The notes under the pieces: model-generated
What the model was told of the DNA's origin: nothing
Database searches by the model: none
What the model saw: only the letters and a program-made list of their open reading frames with translations
Program-made: the position numbers and the translations under genes
NCBI GenBank assembly: GCA_036245525.1
Contig: BTPG01000001.1
Coordinates: forward strand, 221,183,144-221,247,143
Reading direction: 5' to 3'
DNA from: Semisulcospira habei
Taxonomy: Eukaryota > Mollusca > Gastropoda > Semisulcospiridae
Length of the DNA stretch: 64,000 bases
Shown here: piece by piece, positions 34,140 to 45,900 of the stretch
Position numbering within the stretch: the stretch's first letter is position 1
How the letters are laid out: every line of letters starts with the position of its first letter

Positions 34140-34145
34140 ACTTAC

Positions 34146-34290
34146 TGTAATTTAGCGTCCACAACAGCGGTTTTTACTCCCAAGTTCTTAAACCGGAAGG
34201 AACACTCATCGGTTTCTGGGCATGCGTAGAAGCAATGATGTCATGAAGTAAAAATAGCACCTAAAAGCGCGCTCGCGCGCTCTCTCTCTC
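34146..34290 (-). promoter_or_regulatory. Possible Cdc42 promoter and non-coding first exon
   Basis: Read on the minus strand, a CG-rich block (GCGCGCGAGCGCGC) and (CT)n tract precede TGACATCA (CRE-like), ACGCATGCCC (NRF1-like) and TTCCGG (ETS-like). Then comes a sequence ending AAATTACA with the perfect donor GTAAGT at 34145. No TATA is needed for such CpG-type promoters. It is a good candidate because Cdc42 requires an upstream exon. Inference only. Confidence 0.35.
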
Positions 34291-34564
34291 TCTCTTAGCA
34301 GATACACATTTTCCTTCAATATATTGCGCTCTCCACAGTTTCCCCTCGAACGAGTTTCAGGTGACACACCCAGGCCGCTTTTGATATTTGGCCTGAAAAT
34401 TGCTGCTAAGCACCATCACTCAGCCTTTCCCAAAAGCTCTTTGTACTGATGTACGTAATATACCGTCACACGGAACTATGTGAAGCGGTTATGACGATGA
34501 TTCCTGTACTCACACTCTTAAGAGTAATGATGGATTATTTATTTATTTATCTATTTATTTATTA

Positions 34565-34986
34565 GCTCACATGCGATGCAAAAATGAGTATGTAATGGGC
34601 CAGTGGTCGAGTGGTAAACTTTCATGCTGAAAACTGATTTAGTCTCCGAATCTATCCAATGCGGCACACAGGCTTCACTTGACTTGACCCAGGGCCTTTA
34701 TACTAATTTTTTTGTGGCATGACCTTTCTAAGTATCACTGAGTTGAGAGACCTCTCTTAAAGGTCAAATTCCGAGGATAAGTGAATCAAATTTCCATATA
34801 ATGACATAAATTGTGTTTTCTCAAACTTTCAGCTGCAAAGGCAAGCAGAGTACAGTGACATACCTGATGATAAGACCGCTTTTCCTAGGCATACCAGTTT
34901 GTCTTCAAGAATCTCCTTAATATAGGACAAGGGTGACAAGAGGTCAAATCAGTAAAGTGTTTGAAAAATACTGATCTTGTGGTAGA

Positions 34987-35055
<69 letters not shown>

Positions 35056-35275
35056 CGTGCGCGCGCACATCTACTCATAAAGGTTAAGGGATGCCAATAC
35101 ATTGACAAAACTTATATGATTGCCGCGCACAGCTACTATGTATGGCCAACTGTGTAATTATTGCAAAACTAATTTGAATGACACTTCGGAATGTTTATGG
35201 TCACAGGTCAAGGAAATAATACAAATGGGTTGTGCACATGAGCCATAAGGGCTTTGCAATTCTCGTTTATTTTGT
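34565..35275 (-). repeat. Pearl/HINE-like element, full-length inverted copy
   Basis: It runs from the right flank in reverse (GCAAAAATGAGTATG, GGGCCAGTGGTCG, TGGTAAACTTT) through CTTTCTAAGTATCA-type units to the left terminus (CATGAGCCATAAGGGCTTTGC). The GACGG microsatellite is reduced, while a long (GT)n run has expanded inside. Confidence 0.55.
34988..35068. repeat. (GT)n followed by (GC)n microsatellite
   Basis: About 30 GT dinucleotides pass directly into GCGCGCGCGCGTGCGCGCGC. This is strongly Z-DNA-prone sequence. Confidence 0.9.
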
Positions 35276-36958
35276 TATTTCAGAAATTAGCCTTTTTACT
35301 TAAATCAGTGGAACATATCATATTTGTTGGTTGTGTATGAGATGGGGCGACAAAATCAGTATTAAAAAAAACACTGGCAATCAATGAATCAATCAAGGAA
35401 GTAGTCGGTGAATCATTCAATCAATAATGTTGGAACTCATGATTGTTGGTTATGTATGAGTTGACAAGACAAAATTAAGCGGCAAGCAAGCAGTCGGTTG
35501 ATCAACTGTTTGTTTGTCCATTTTATTAATGTGTGTACTGTTAAATACATAGATTTTAAAAAGTTCTCAAGTGCTTGTACGTGTAATCAACGCCGTTATT
35601 GTAAACACCGTCGCCTCTGTAATCTGTTGTGCTCGACTTGATTTTTTCCCCCATTAGTATATCCGGTCGCTGCACATCGTTTCAGTGACATATTTGTTAA
35701 CTTTAACGGGCTCTGGCGATCGACTGACACCCATCTAATTATAGGCACAGATACAAACGATTTTTCAACTGAATTAGACGAGCGGCCGACCCCGCGCCCC
35801 ATGATTGAGAAACCCGATAGATAATAGTGCCGCGGGTCAGCGGCAGCTGACGGGCCATCCGCAATCGTTGAATAAGACTGACTTACCTGTTGCTTGATTA
35901 GCAGTGGCCCAGATTTTTCCACCTGTTCGCATAAACTCATTTAGATATTGTGCTTATCAGATTATACGAACTGTTGACTATATATATCCCTACTTCACTT
36001 AGCGCGCTATTTTTGGCCAGTCTATTTTTGGCACCATAGGCCCAGTCGCGGCCGGGACCCATCGGCCGCGCACGGAAACGGCTTGGTATTAGACAGACTG
36101 AAATTGTCTGAAAGTAAAGCTGTGGCTTGGATGCAATATTATTCTATAAATATGTTATTCATGAATATTTTATTTTAATTATTTCTTTTCATCAGTTCGG
36201 CTCAAACTACAATATCATCCAGGGGAGAAAATCGATGACGTGAAAATGTGAAGAATTTTTATGTTCGGAGCAATTACTTCTCTTGGTCTGTCGACGGTTC
36301 CCCACAAAGACACTGTGTGTATGAGCATTATCTATGTTAAACATCAGCCACATTTATTCAAGCGTGCCCCCCTTCCGCCCACCCCCCCCCCCCCCCCACA
36401 CACACACACACACACACGCGCGCGTCCATCTTTACTGTTTACTTTCATGACCCTGTTCATGCTGGTACTGACAGCCTAGTGTACGGCATATGATGGTATC
36501 GCCGGGCGGTTCTGAGCTGCATCAGTGCTGAAGGGCCGCAGCTGCAGCTTGGCTCGATATCAGTTCAGCCTTGAGTCCTTAAATAATAAGCACTCGGACG
36601 ACTTTTTTTTTTTTTTTTCTGAACCGAACGTGACACGGCCAAAATCATCAGACAGCAGTAAAATGATTTCCCGGCAAAGCCGGCTTAACTCCGGCGTAGT
36701 CAGTGACTACGTGAAGGGCCATGAGCCGACTGACGCCGGCCCGATGACCGTTGAAGCCATTCACTGAACAACAATCCCCCCCCCCCCCCCCAACCGAGTA
36801 ACAGTCTGCTGTGACGGCCTAACGCACTAGATAGATACATAGATTGATTGATTGATTGATTGAAGTTCAGTTCAGTCAAGATGGAATCACTGGAGCAGTC
36901 TGCATCGGCCTTTTTGTCGACCCAACCTCGGCCAATGATACTGCTCACAAATATACTA
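35276..36958. other. Intergenic, partly CpG-rich
   Basis: GC-rich and CpG-rich around 35590-35940 and 36000-36090 (GGCCGGGACCCATCGGCC) with TATATATA near 35978, so a promoter is conceivable. The minus ORF 35596-35940 shows no domain. Poly-C next to (CA)n at about 36380-36420, and poly-C at 36777-36791. No gene supported. Confidence 0.35.
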
Positions 36959-37920
36959 ATGGTCAAAACTTAAGGGCCAGCCCACTTTTTGTGTCATTGT
37001 TTATCGTCGCAAGTACGCTAATAAAATACAATGTTCTTTCGATCCAAATGGGTTAAAAGTTGACCTTAGTCAGTCCACTGTACATGGAACTTCAATAGAC
37101 AACAATTCATCAATTTCCACGAACGTGTCAAATGCCGCACGTGAAGAAACATCGTCAGTTTTTGTGAGTAAAAGCTGTGCGGCATTGGCGGCAAGCGTAC
37201 CAAAGGCGGGGTGGAAAAACTCGGTAAACTGGTCGTGATGCACGTGCTAAGATACCTCTGTGTGGCGGCTCTGCGCGACCGAACTGTCACGTCAACCACT
37301 CTGCGACGTCAACTGATGGCACTGCGCTATCGGGACGAGATTGTGCAGCCCCTCATCCAGCCAGCTCTCCAAGCCATAGGCGACAATGCTGTTCTGCAGG
37401 ACGACAACGCTCGACCTCATTGCGCCCGTGTGGTGGATGAGTACCTTGAGCAACCGGGCATCATGAGGATGGAGTGGCCAGCTCGTTCACCTGATCTGAC
37501 TCCCATCGAGCACCTCTGGGACGTGCTGGGGCAACGTGTAGTCAGCAACCAACCCCCCCCCCCCCACCCCACACCTCAATGCGTCCCCCAGCTGACTCAG
37601 TTCCTTCATCAAGAGTGGGAAGCGATCCCACATGTTCTCTGAACCCTGGTGAACTCCAAGCCTCAACGCTGCATTGAATGCTTGGCTGCAAGCGGTGGGT
37701 ACACTCGCTACTGACTGAACCAGTCGTGTGTGACTTTTCAAATGAGGGGTGGGTGAACATCAGTTCTAACGTACTGCTGTTGTTACAATTGCTTGATTTA
37801 CTCAAAACTTAAATGAAATTGTTACTGAATAAATTGATTAGCGAAGTACTGAATCCAAGTATTGTTACATTATTTGTGTGGTCGGTGCGTATGCGATAAA
37901 AAGTCACAAGTTTTGACCAT
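36959..37920 (+). mobile_element. Tc1-type transposon, internally deleted sister copy
   Basis: The ends ATGGTCAAAACTTAAGGGCC and AGTTTTGACCAT are flanked by TA (36957-36958 and 37921-37922). They match the ends of the 10659-12615 element. At 962 bp it has lost the middle of the transposase: the reading jumps from the LRRQLM region to ALRYRDEIVQPL. Confidence 0.88.
37211..37642 (+). pseudogene. Tc1 transposase fusion remnant
   Basis: A 143-codon open frame fuses an N-terminal remnant (DRTVTSTTLRRQLM) to the C-terminal catalytic half. The latter has QDDNARPHCARVV (second Asp), SPDLTPIEHLWD (Glu, 34 residues later) and HQEWEAIPHVL at the end. The first catalytic Asp and its surroundings are deleted. 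A C tract near 37553-37565 encodes prolines and may vary in length. It cannot be catalytic, but its ends could still be mobilised by an intact relative. Confidence 0.8.
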
Positions 37921-38050
37921 TAGTACGATAGTAAGGTATATTAACTTTTATGTTTAAATTACTCAAAGTCCTCAGAATCGGTATAATCACGGGCACATAA
38001 TTATCAGTGATTAGTCATCCCACTGGCTTACAATTTCACAATGACATTGT

Positions 38051-38243
38051 GTGACATATAGTGCTCACAAAAAGCAAAGGACATTATTTTTAGCTTGAAT
38101 TATTAAATATCCCCAAAAGTTAAAACATTAATCAGACCAAAAAGGTGACCGCATTTTGCAGATAAGATGTTTTCCGACATTTTAGTAATTCAAGCTGAAA
38201 TTATGACGTCCCTTACTTTTTGTGAGCCGCGCTATATGTCATA
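38051..38243. repeat. ~190-bp TIR MITE (mariner-like ends)
   Basis: GTGACATATAGTGCTCACAA followed by AAAG, and later AGCTTGAATTATTAAA, are inverted at the right end (TTTAGTAATTCAAGCTGAAA, TTTTTGTGAGC, GCTATATGTCA). No coding capacity. A half copy follows at 38310-38375. Confidence 0.7.
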
Positions 38244-38309
38244 CCAGTGGTGTGAAGTTGTAGGCCAATGAGATGGCTAATCACTCATATAACCGTTATC
38301 ATACCCATT

Positions 38310-38375
38310 CTGAGAACTTTTAGTAATTCAAGCTGAAAAGTTAATGCACCTTACTATTTTTGAGCAATATATGTC
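38310..38375. repeat. Half copy of the 38051 MITE
   Basis: CTTTTAGTAATTCAAGCTGA, then ACCTTACTATTTTTGAGCA and ATATATGTCA, match the right half of the preceding MITE. Confidence 0.6.
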
Positions 38376-38589
38376 ACTGGCCGACGGTTGGGTCGACGCC
38401 GAGGTTGGGATCCAACACCTCATACCTAGGCACGTGGCTACGGGCCGTCGTCGGAAGTCTTCCCATGGCTCCCCAAGTTTCGATTGACATGATGTTGTGC
38501 GGCCAATATTGTTCTGGTTCGCTATGGATCTCTCATGTCTTTTCAAGTCTGCCCAACAATGTGACACACTGTGAACAAGAACTGTGACG

Positions 38590-39984
38590 TCTATCTATAT
38601 CCCGTAGTCTTGCCGACCGTTGGGGCACCACTGATAACTTGGCAACCAGCTCCCTCCCTTCCTCTCTGTTCTCTGCCATTCTCAGCGTATCGCCCAGCTT
38701 CAGTCCTGTCCACTCTGAGATATTGTTCTCCCATCTTTTCCTCTGTCTTCCTCTCCTTCGTCCTCCTTGCACAGTGTCTTACAAGATTGTTTTGGCAAGC
38801 CCTGCTGAACGCGTGACATGCCCATACCACTTCAGTTTGCGTTTTCTCACAATGGCCAATAAGTCTTCATAGGGCCCGATGGCTTGCCTGATTCTGCTTC
38901 CCACTTCCTCGTTTGTGATGTGATCTCTGTATGATATGCCAAGCAGCCTTCAAAAACATCTCATTTCAGTGGCTTGTATCCTCCTTTCAAGGTCTGCTGT
39001 GAGGGTCTATGACTCGCAGGCATACAAGAACACTGAGATGACTAAGGAGCGCATCAGTCTGATTTTGGAGCAGAGTGTGATGTTTCTGTCCTTCCATATG
39101 GTCTTCAATCTTGTCAGTGCTGTTGTTGTCTGCGCAATCCTGGACAGTATTTCTGGTTTTGATCCCTCATCTGTCACAATGGCTCCTAAGTATTTGAATT
39201 TCTTAACTGTTTCCAGTTTTTGGCCTCCAACCATGATTTCAGTGCCAATGCCACTGGCGTTATTGGTCATCAGTTTGGTCTTCTCTGCACTGATTTCCAT
39301 CCCATATGCAACGGCTGTACTATCCAGCTTTTCCACCAGCTGATCTAGCTCCTTCTCTGTTCCTGCAAGGCCATCAATGTCGTCCGCAAAGCGCAAGTTC
39401 GTGATTGTTCTGCCTTCAATACTGACAGTTCCTTCATGATCTTTCAGAGCGTCCGTCATGATTCTTTCCAGGAAGATGTTGAAAAGAGTAGGTGAGAGCA
39501 AGCAGCCTTGTCTGACTCCAACTGTAGTCCTAAACCAGTTTCCTATTTTGCCGTTGAAGCAGACTGCGCTAGTGGCCTTGTTGTAAAGGTTTGCTATCAC
39601 TTTGATCAGGATGGCATTGATGGTGGACCAAAGGGCTGCATGCCACACCCTGTCAAACGCTTTCTTAAAATCCACAAAGACATGATAAAGGTCCTGCTGG
39701 TGCTGGAGGTATCTCTCACACAGAACTCTCAGGTTGAAGATCTGCTCAGTTGTGCTGCGCCCTGGTCTGAAGCCTGCCTGTTCCTCAGCTATGATTTCCT
39801 CTGCCTGTGGCTTCAGCCTGTTCAGTAGGATCTTTAACATGACTTTGCGTGGGTGGGATATAAGACTGATCGTGCGATAGTTCTGGCATTGATGTAAGTT
39901 GCCTTTTTTGGGAAGAGTTATTGTAAGTGATTGGGTCCATGGTGTGGGCCAATCCCCTGACTGCCAGATCTTATTGCAGATTGT
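38590..39984 (-). pseudogene. Old LINE ORF2, 3' segment (RT and C-terminus)
   Basis: Minus-strand reverse transcriptase of an APE-type LINE. It resumes with TICNKIWQSG at the insertion point, then WTQSLTITLPKKGNL, EQAGFRPGRSTTEQIFNLR, VFVDFKKAFDRVW (motif A), GVRQGCLLSPTLFN (motif B), LRFADDIDGLAG (motif C, intact FADD) and FKYLGAIVTDEGS. The far C-terminus, QGGRRRGRQRKRWENNISEW through RSARLRD, sits in another frame near 38590-38772, so indels are present around 38830-39010. Its 5' segment is 46595-47290, on the other side of two later LINEs. Confidence 0.85.
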
Positions 39985-39997
39985 TAGTAAGGTGCTT
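39985..39997. repeat. Target-site duplication of LINE A (left)
   Basis: TAGTAAGGTGCTT here matches TAGTAAGGCGCTT at 46582-46594, 13 bp with one mismatch. Both lie in the coding sequence of the older LINE. Confidence 0.85.
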
Positions 39998-40354
39998 CCT
40001 CGCGCTGGGACCATATGGCGTTGAGGCGCGTCCCCTGGGTGGTGGATAGGGGGTCCCTCGCGAGAGGGGTGCACCGAATGAAATAAGGTGCCGTGAACCA
40101 ACATGGTCTAAGGGAAGGTGACCCTGACAGAAAACCCCTGGTCCTCCTAGTAAGGGGGTTGGGCGTGGGGGTAGCTTCCCCACCCTACAAAAAAGGAAAT
40201 AGCTACAAAAACGCCGACGAAAAGACAAACAGTAATTCCTTTCCTGGAGGAGGAAGATTCTTCTACCAGAAGATTTATGACGTCCTGTGGTGAAATCCGA
40301 AAGTCTTCGGAAGCCACAGGACCGAGCCGCCTCTCTCTATCCAGGGACACAACC

Positions 40355-42781
40355 ATGGGCACATGGAACGTCAAGACCATGTACCAGAGTGGCAAGGCCG
40401 CCCAGATAGCAGCGGAAATGCAAAAGTACAACCTTTCCCTGCTAGGTATCAGTGAAGCCAGATGGACGCAGTCTGGCCAGAAAAGGCTGTTAAGTGGGGA
40501 GATGATTCTGTATTCAGGTCATAAAGAGGAGAATGCCCCCCATACAGAAGGTGTAGCATTCATGCTGTCACCAGTGGCACAGAGAGCGCTGATGGGCTGG
40601 GAACCTCTTTGGCCAAGAATTATCACCGCAGCCTTTAGAACTAGGAGAAAGATCAAGTTGAACGTCATCCAGTGTTATGCGCCCACCAATGACAAAGACG
40701 AGGAAGAGAAACAAGAGTTCTACGACCGACTCCAGAGTGCTGTGGACAAATGTGCGGAGCGAGACATCACCATCGTCATGGGCGATTTTAAGGCCAAAAT
40801 AGGGGAGGACAACACAGGATACGAAGAGGTGATGGGGAGACAGGAACTAGGGGAGATGAGTCAGAACGGGGAGAGGTTTGTAGACTTTTGTGCTCTAAAC
40901 AGACTTGTCACTGGAGGCAGCATCTTCCCACACAGACGAATACACAAAGCAACTTGGGTCTCACCTGACCATACTACAGAGAACCAAATAGACCATATCT
41001 GCTTTAGCAAGACATTTAGAAGATCCCTTCAAGAAATTCGAGTGAGGAGGGGAGCAGATGTCGCCTCAGACCACCATCTGCTTACCTTGAGAATAAAGCT
41101 CAAGTTAAAGAAAAGCCGCACAGAGACAACAAGAAGACAGCGCTATAACGTAGGCCTCCTGAGAGAGACTGGAGTGAGAGAAGAGTTCAAACTGGTGCTG
41201 TCTAACCGGTTTCAAGCGCTACAGGAGCTAGTAAATGAAGAGGAGGCGGTCACCACAGAGCAACAGTGGAAGGCAGTTAGAGAGGCGCTAAACTCGACCT
41301 GCAAAGACACTGTAGGGTTCAGGAAACACCATCATAAGGACTGGCTGTCGGCACAGACCTTGAAGAAGATAGAAGTGAGGAAGCAGAAGAAAGCAGTTGT
41401 CAACAACAGTCGCACGAGAGCAGCCAAAGTAAGGGCACAGGAGGAATACTCGGAAGCCAACCGCGAGGTGAAGAGGAGTATCAGGGCAGACAAGAGGGCC
41501 TACACAGACAGCCTGGCAGCAGAGGCAGAAAAGGCAGCAGGCAGCGGCAACATGAAACAGCTCTACGACATTACCAGAAGATTGTCGGGCAAGTATGGCC
41601 ATACAGAAAGACCAGTAAAAGACAAGGAAGGCAAGCCTATTGCAGACAGATCAGACCAACTCGACAGATGGGCCGAGTATTTTGAAGAGTTACTGAACAG
41701 ACCCAGCCCACCCGACCCCCCAGACATCCAGCCAGCAGAGACCGACCTACCCATCAGCTGTGACAGACCCAGCCGGGAAGAGATCAGAAGAGCAGTGGCA
41801 TGTTTGAAGAACGGCAAAGCAGCAGGGCCAGATGGCATCCCAGCGGAGTCTCTGAAAGCAGACCTAGAGACAACAGTAGAGATGCTGTACCCACTGTTTG
41901 GAAAGATCTGGGAAGAGGAGGTGATGCCGGCTGACTGGAAGGAGGGGTACCTAATCAAGCTTCCCAAGAAAGGTGACCTCAGCAAGTGTTCCAACTATAG
42001 AGGAATCACCTTGCTGTCAGTACCAGGAAAGGTCTTCAACAGGATCATCCTGGAGAGAATGAAGAGCTCCGTTGACCCCCAGCTGAGAGACCAGCAAGCA
42101 GGATTCAGGAAAACCCGATCATGTACAGACCAGATCGCCACTCTCCGCATCATCGTGGAACAGTCTCTGGAGTGGAGCTCCCCGCTGTACATCAACTTTG
42201 TGGATTACGAGAAAGCATTTGACAGCGTGGACCGAGAGACTCTGTGGAAACTCATACGTCACTACGGTGTACCCACAAAGCTCGTCCGCCTGATCAAGAG
42301 CAGCTACGATGGCATGACATGTCGCGTGATCCACGAAGGGCAGTTCACCAGGGAGCTCCAGGTCAGAACCGGTGTCAGGCAGGGGTGTCTGCTGTCTCCG
42401 TTCCTCTTCCTACTGGCCATAGACTGGGTCATGAAGAGGACCACAGAGCAGAGAAGAAGCGGAATACAGTGCACACTGTGGACACAGCTTGACGACCTCG
42501 ATTTTGCAGATGACTTGGCATTACTGTCCCACACTCATCAACAAATGCAGGACAGGCTTGCTGACATCTCGTCCCAAGTGGGCCTCACCATCCACAAACA
42601 GAAAACAAAGACAATGAGGCTGAAAGCAACCAGGGAAGTACCAGTCTTGCTTGCTGGCACCCCGTTGGAGGAGGTGGAGTCATTCACCTATCTCGGGAGC
42701 ATCATAGACAAAAAAAAGGCGGCACTGATGCAGATGTCAGAGCACGAATTGGTAAAGCCAGAGCAGCCTTTCTCCAGTTAA
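40355..42781 (+). pseudogene. LINE A endonuclease-reverse transcriptase, near-intact
   Basis: The chosen start is ATG 40355 in the perfect context ACCATGG, although the frame is open from 40277. Order: APE endonuclease (GTWNVKTM, GISEARW, VIQCYAPTND, TIVMGDFKAK, QIDHIC, SDHHLL; residues 1-240), a basic coiled linker (~240-470), then the RT: NGKAAGPDGIPAE, LIKLPKKGDLSKCSNYRGIT, QAGFRKTRSCTDQI, FVDYEKAFDSVDR, GVRQGCLLSPF, DLDFADDLALLS, FTYLGSIID. The endonuclease motif reads GDFK where sister copy B has the canonical GDFN, probably inactivating. An eight-A run (42710-42717, six in copy B) shifts the frame and ends the ORF at 42781. The C-terminal zinc-like tail is on the far side of LINE B. Confidence 0.85.
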
Positions 42782-42894
42782 AAAAAGTGTGGAGTTCCAG
42801 AAAGCTGTCACAAAACACCAAAGTCCGGATTTTCAACTCCAACGTAAAAGCAGTTCTCCTATATGGAGCAGAGACTTGGAGATTGACAAAAACC

Positions 42895-42906
42895 ACTGTC
42901 AACAGA
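42895..42906. repeat. Target-site duplication of LINE B (left)
   Basis: ACTGTCAACAGA is repeated exactly at 46190-46201. It is part of the LINE A ORF2 sequence. Confidence 0.9.
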
Positions 42907-45900
42907 CCTCGCGATGGGACCATATGGCGTTGAGGCGCGTCCCCTGGGTGGTGGATAGGGGGTCCCTCGTGAGAGGGGTGCACCGAATGAAATAAGGTGC
43001 CGTGAACCAACATGGTCTAAGGGAAGGTGACCCCGACAGAAAACCCCTGGTCCTCCTAGTAAGGGGGCGTGGGGGTAGCTTCCCCACCCTGCAAAAAAGG
43101 AAATAGCTACAAAAACGCCGACGAAAAAACTAACAGTAATTCCTTTCCTGGAGAAGGAAGGTTCTTCTATCAGAAGATTTATGACGTCCTGTGGTGAAAG
43201 CCGGAAGTCTTCGGAAGCCACAAGACCGAGCTGCCTCTCTTTATCCAGGGACACAACCATGGGCACATGGAACGTCAAGACCATGTACCAGAGCGGCAAG
43301 GCCGCCCAGATACCAGCGGAAATGCAAAAGTACAACCTTTACCTGCTAGGTATCAGTGAAGCCAGATGGACGCAGTCTGGCCAGAAAAGGCTGCTAAGTG
43401 GAGAGATGATTTTGTATTCAGGTCATGAAGAGGAGAATGCCCCCCATACAGGAGTAGCATTCATGCTGTCACCAGTGGCACAGAGAGCGCTGATGGGCTG
43501 GGAACCTCTTGGGCCAAGAATTATCACAGCAGCCTTTAGAACCAGGAAAAAGCTCAAGCTGAACGTCATCCAGTGTTATGCGCCCACTAATGACAGTTAC
43601 GAGGAAGAGAAACAAGAGTTCTACGACCGACTCCATAGTGCCGTGGACAAATGTGCGGAGCGAGACATCACCATCGTCATGGGCGATTTTAATGCCAAAA
43701 TAGGGGAGGACAACACCGGATACGAAGAGGTGATTGGGAGACAGGGACTAGGCTCGGAGATGAGTGAGAACGGGGAGAGGTTTGTAGACTTTTGTGCTCT
43801 AAACCGACTTGTCATTGGAGGCAGCATCTTCCCACACAGAAGAATACACAAAGCAACTTGGGTCTCACCTGACCATACAACAGAGAACCAAATAGACCAT
43901 ATCTGCCTTAGCAAGAAATTTAGAAGATCCCTTCAAGATGTTCGAGTGAGGCGGGGAGCAGATGTCGCCTCAGACCACCATCTGCTTACCTTGAGAATGA
44001 AGCTCAAGTTAAAGAAAAGCCGCACAGAGACAACAAGAAGACAACGCTATAATGTAGGCCTCCTGAGAGAGACTGGAGTGAGAGAAGAGTTCAAACTGGT
44101 GCTGTCTAACCGGTTTCAAGCGCTACAGGAGCTAGTAAATGAAGAGGAGGCGGTCACCACAGAGCAGCAGTGGCAGGTAGTTAGAGAGGCGCTGAACTCA
44201 ACCTGCAAAGACACTGTAGGGTTCAGGCAACACCATCACAAGGACTGGCTGTCGGCACAGACCTTGAAGAAGATAGAAGTGAGGAAGCAGAAGAAAGCAG
44301 TTGTCAACAACAGTCGCACGAGAGCAGCCAAAGTAAGGGCACAGGGGGAATACTCGGAAGCGAACCGCGAGGTGAAGAGGAGTATCAGGGCAGACAAGAG
44401 GGCCTACACAGACAGCCTGGCAGCAGAGGCAGAAAAGGCAGCAGGAAGCGGCAACATGATACAGCTCTACGGCATTACCAGAAGATTGTCGGGCAAGTAT
44501 GGCCATTCAGAAAGACCAGTAAAAGACAAAGAAGGCAAGCCTATTGCAGACAGAGCAGACCAACTCGACAGATGGGCCGAGTATTTTGAAGAGTTACTGA
44601 ACAGACCTAGCCCACCCGACCCCCCAGACATCCAGCCGGCAGAGACCGACCTACCCATCAGCTGTGACAGACCCAGCCGGGAAGAGATCAGAAGAGCAGT
44701 GGCATTTTTGAAGAACGGCAAAGCTGCAGGGCCAGATGGCATCCCAGCGGAGTCTCTGAAAGCAGACCTAGAGACAACGGTGGAGATGCTGTACCCACTG
44801 TTTGGAAAGATCTGGGAAGAGGAGGTGATGCCGGCTGACTGGAAGGAGGGGTACCTAATCAAGCTTCCCAAGAAAGGCGACCTCAGCAAGTGTTCCAACT
44901 ACAGGGGAATCACCTTGCTGTCAGTACCAGGAAAGGTCTTCAACAGGATCATCCTAGAGAGAATGAAGAGCTCCGTTGACCCCCAGCTGAGAGACCAGCA
45001 CGCAGGATTCAGGAAGAACCGATCATGTACAGACCAGATCGCCACTCTCCGCATCATCGTGGAACAGTCTCTGGAGTGGAGCTCCCCGCTGTACGTCAAC
45101 TTTGTGGATTATGAGAAAGCATTTGACAGCGTGGACCGAGAGACTCTGTGGAAACTCCTACGACACTACGGTGTACCCACAAAGCTCGTCCGCCTGATCA
45201 AGAGCTGCTATGATGACATGACATGTCGCGTGATCCACGAAGGGCAGTTCACCAGGTCAGAACTTGTGTCAGGCAGGGGTGTCTGCTGTCTCCGTTCCTC
45301 TTCCTACTGGCCATAGACTGGGTCATGAAGATGACCACAGAGCACAGACGAAGTGGAATACAGTGGACACTGTGGACACAGCTTGACGACCTCGATTTTG
45401 CAGACGACTTGGCATTACTGTCCCACACTCATCAACAAATGCTGGACAAGACCTCGAGGCTTGCTGATATCTCGTCCCAAGTGGGCCTCACCATCCACAA
45501 ACAGAAAACAAAGACAATGAGGCTGAACGCAACCAGGGAAGAACCAGTCTTGCTTGCTGGCACCCCGTTGGAGGAGGTGGAGTCCTTCACCTATCTCGGG
45601 AGCATCATAGACAAAAAAGGCGGCACTGATGCAGATGTCAGAGCACGAATCGGTAAAGCCAGAGCAGCCTTTCTCCAATTGAAAAAAGTGTGGAGTTCCA
45701 GAGAGCTGTCACAACACACCAAAGTCCGGATTTTCAACTCCAATGTAAAAGCAGTTCTCCTATATGGAGCAGAGACTTGGAGATTGACAAAAACCACAGT
45801 CAACAGAGTGCAGACCTTCATAAACAGTTGCCTTAGAAGAATTTTGAAAATCCACTGGCCAGAGAAGATCAGCAACGTCAGACTCTGGGAGAGAACATAG

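Larger units (their letters stand above)
39998..42906 (+). mobile_element. LINE A, 5' part (continues at 46202-46581)
   Basis: Starts CCTCGCGCTGGGACCATATG directly after the target duplication, so the 5' end appears complete. A ~355-bp leader with a strong terminal hairpin precedes the ORF. At 42895-42906 the sequence ACTGTCAACAGA is the insertion site of LINE B. LINE A resumes after the second copy of that motif at 46190-46201 and ends in a TAAGTAAGTAAG tail. Without LINE B it is ~3.3 kb. Confidence 0.85.

Noticed and set aside
34600..34680. tRNA-Ser-like gene (AGTGGTCGAGTGGT)
   Set aside because: No box B or cloverleaf. The sequence is the reversed right flank of the pearl-like repeat, matching 23090 and 5000.
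35596..35940. 114-codon minus ORF in CpG-rich DNA
   Set aside because: No domain, no splice context and no repeat relation; retained only as a comment on the region.
41288..41994. Minus ORFs inside LINEs A and B
   Set aside because: Antisense shadows that recur at the same relative position in both copies (44198-44898) and have no domain.
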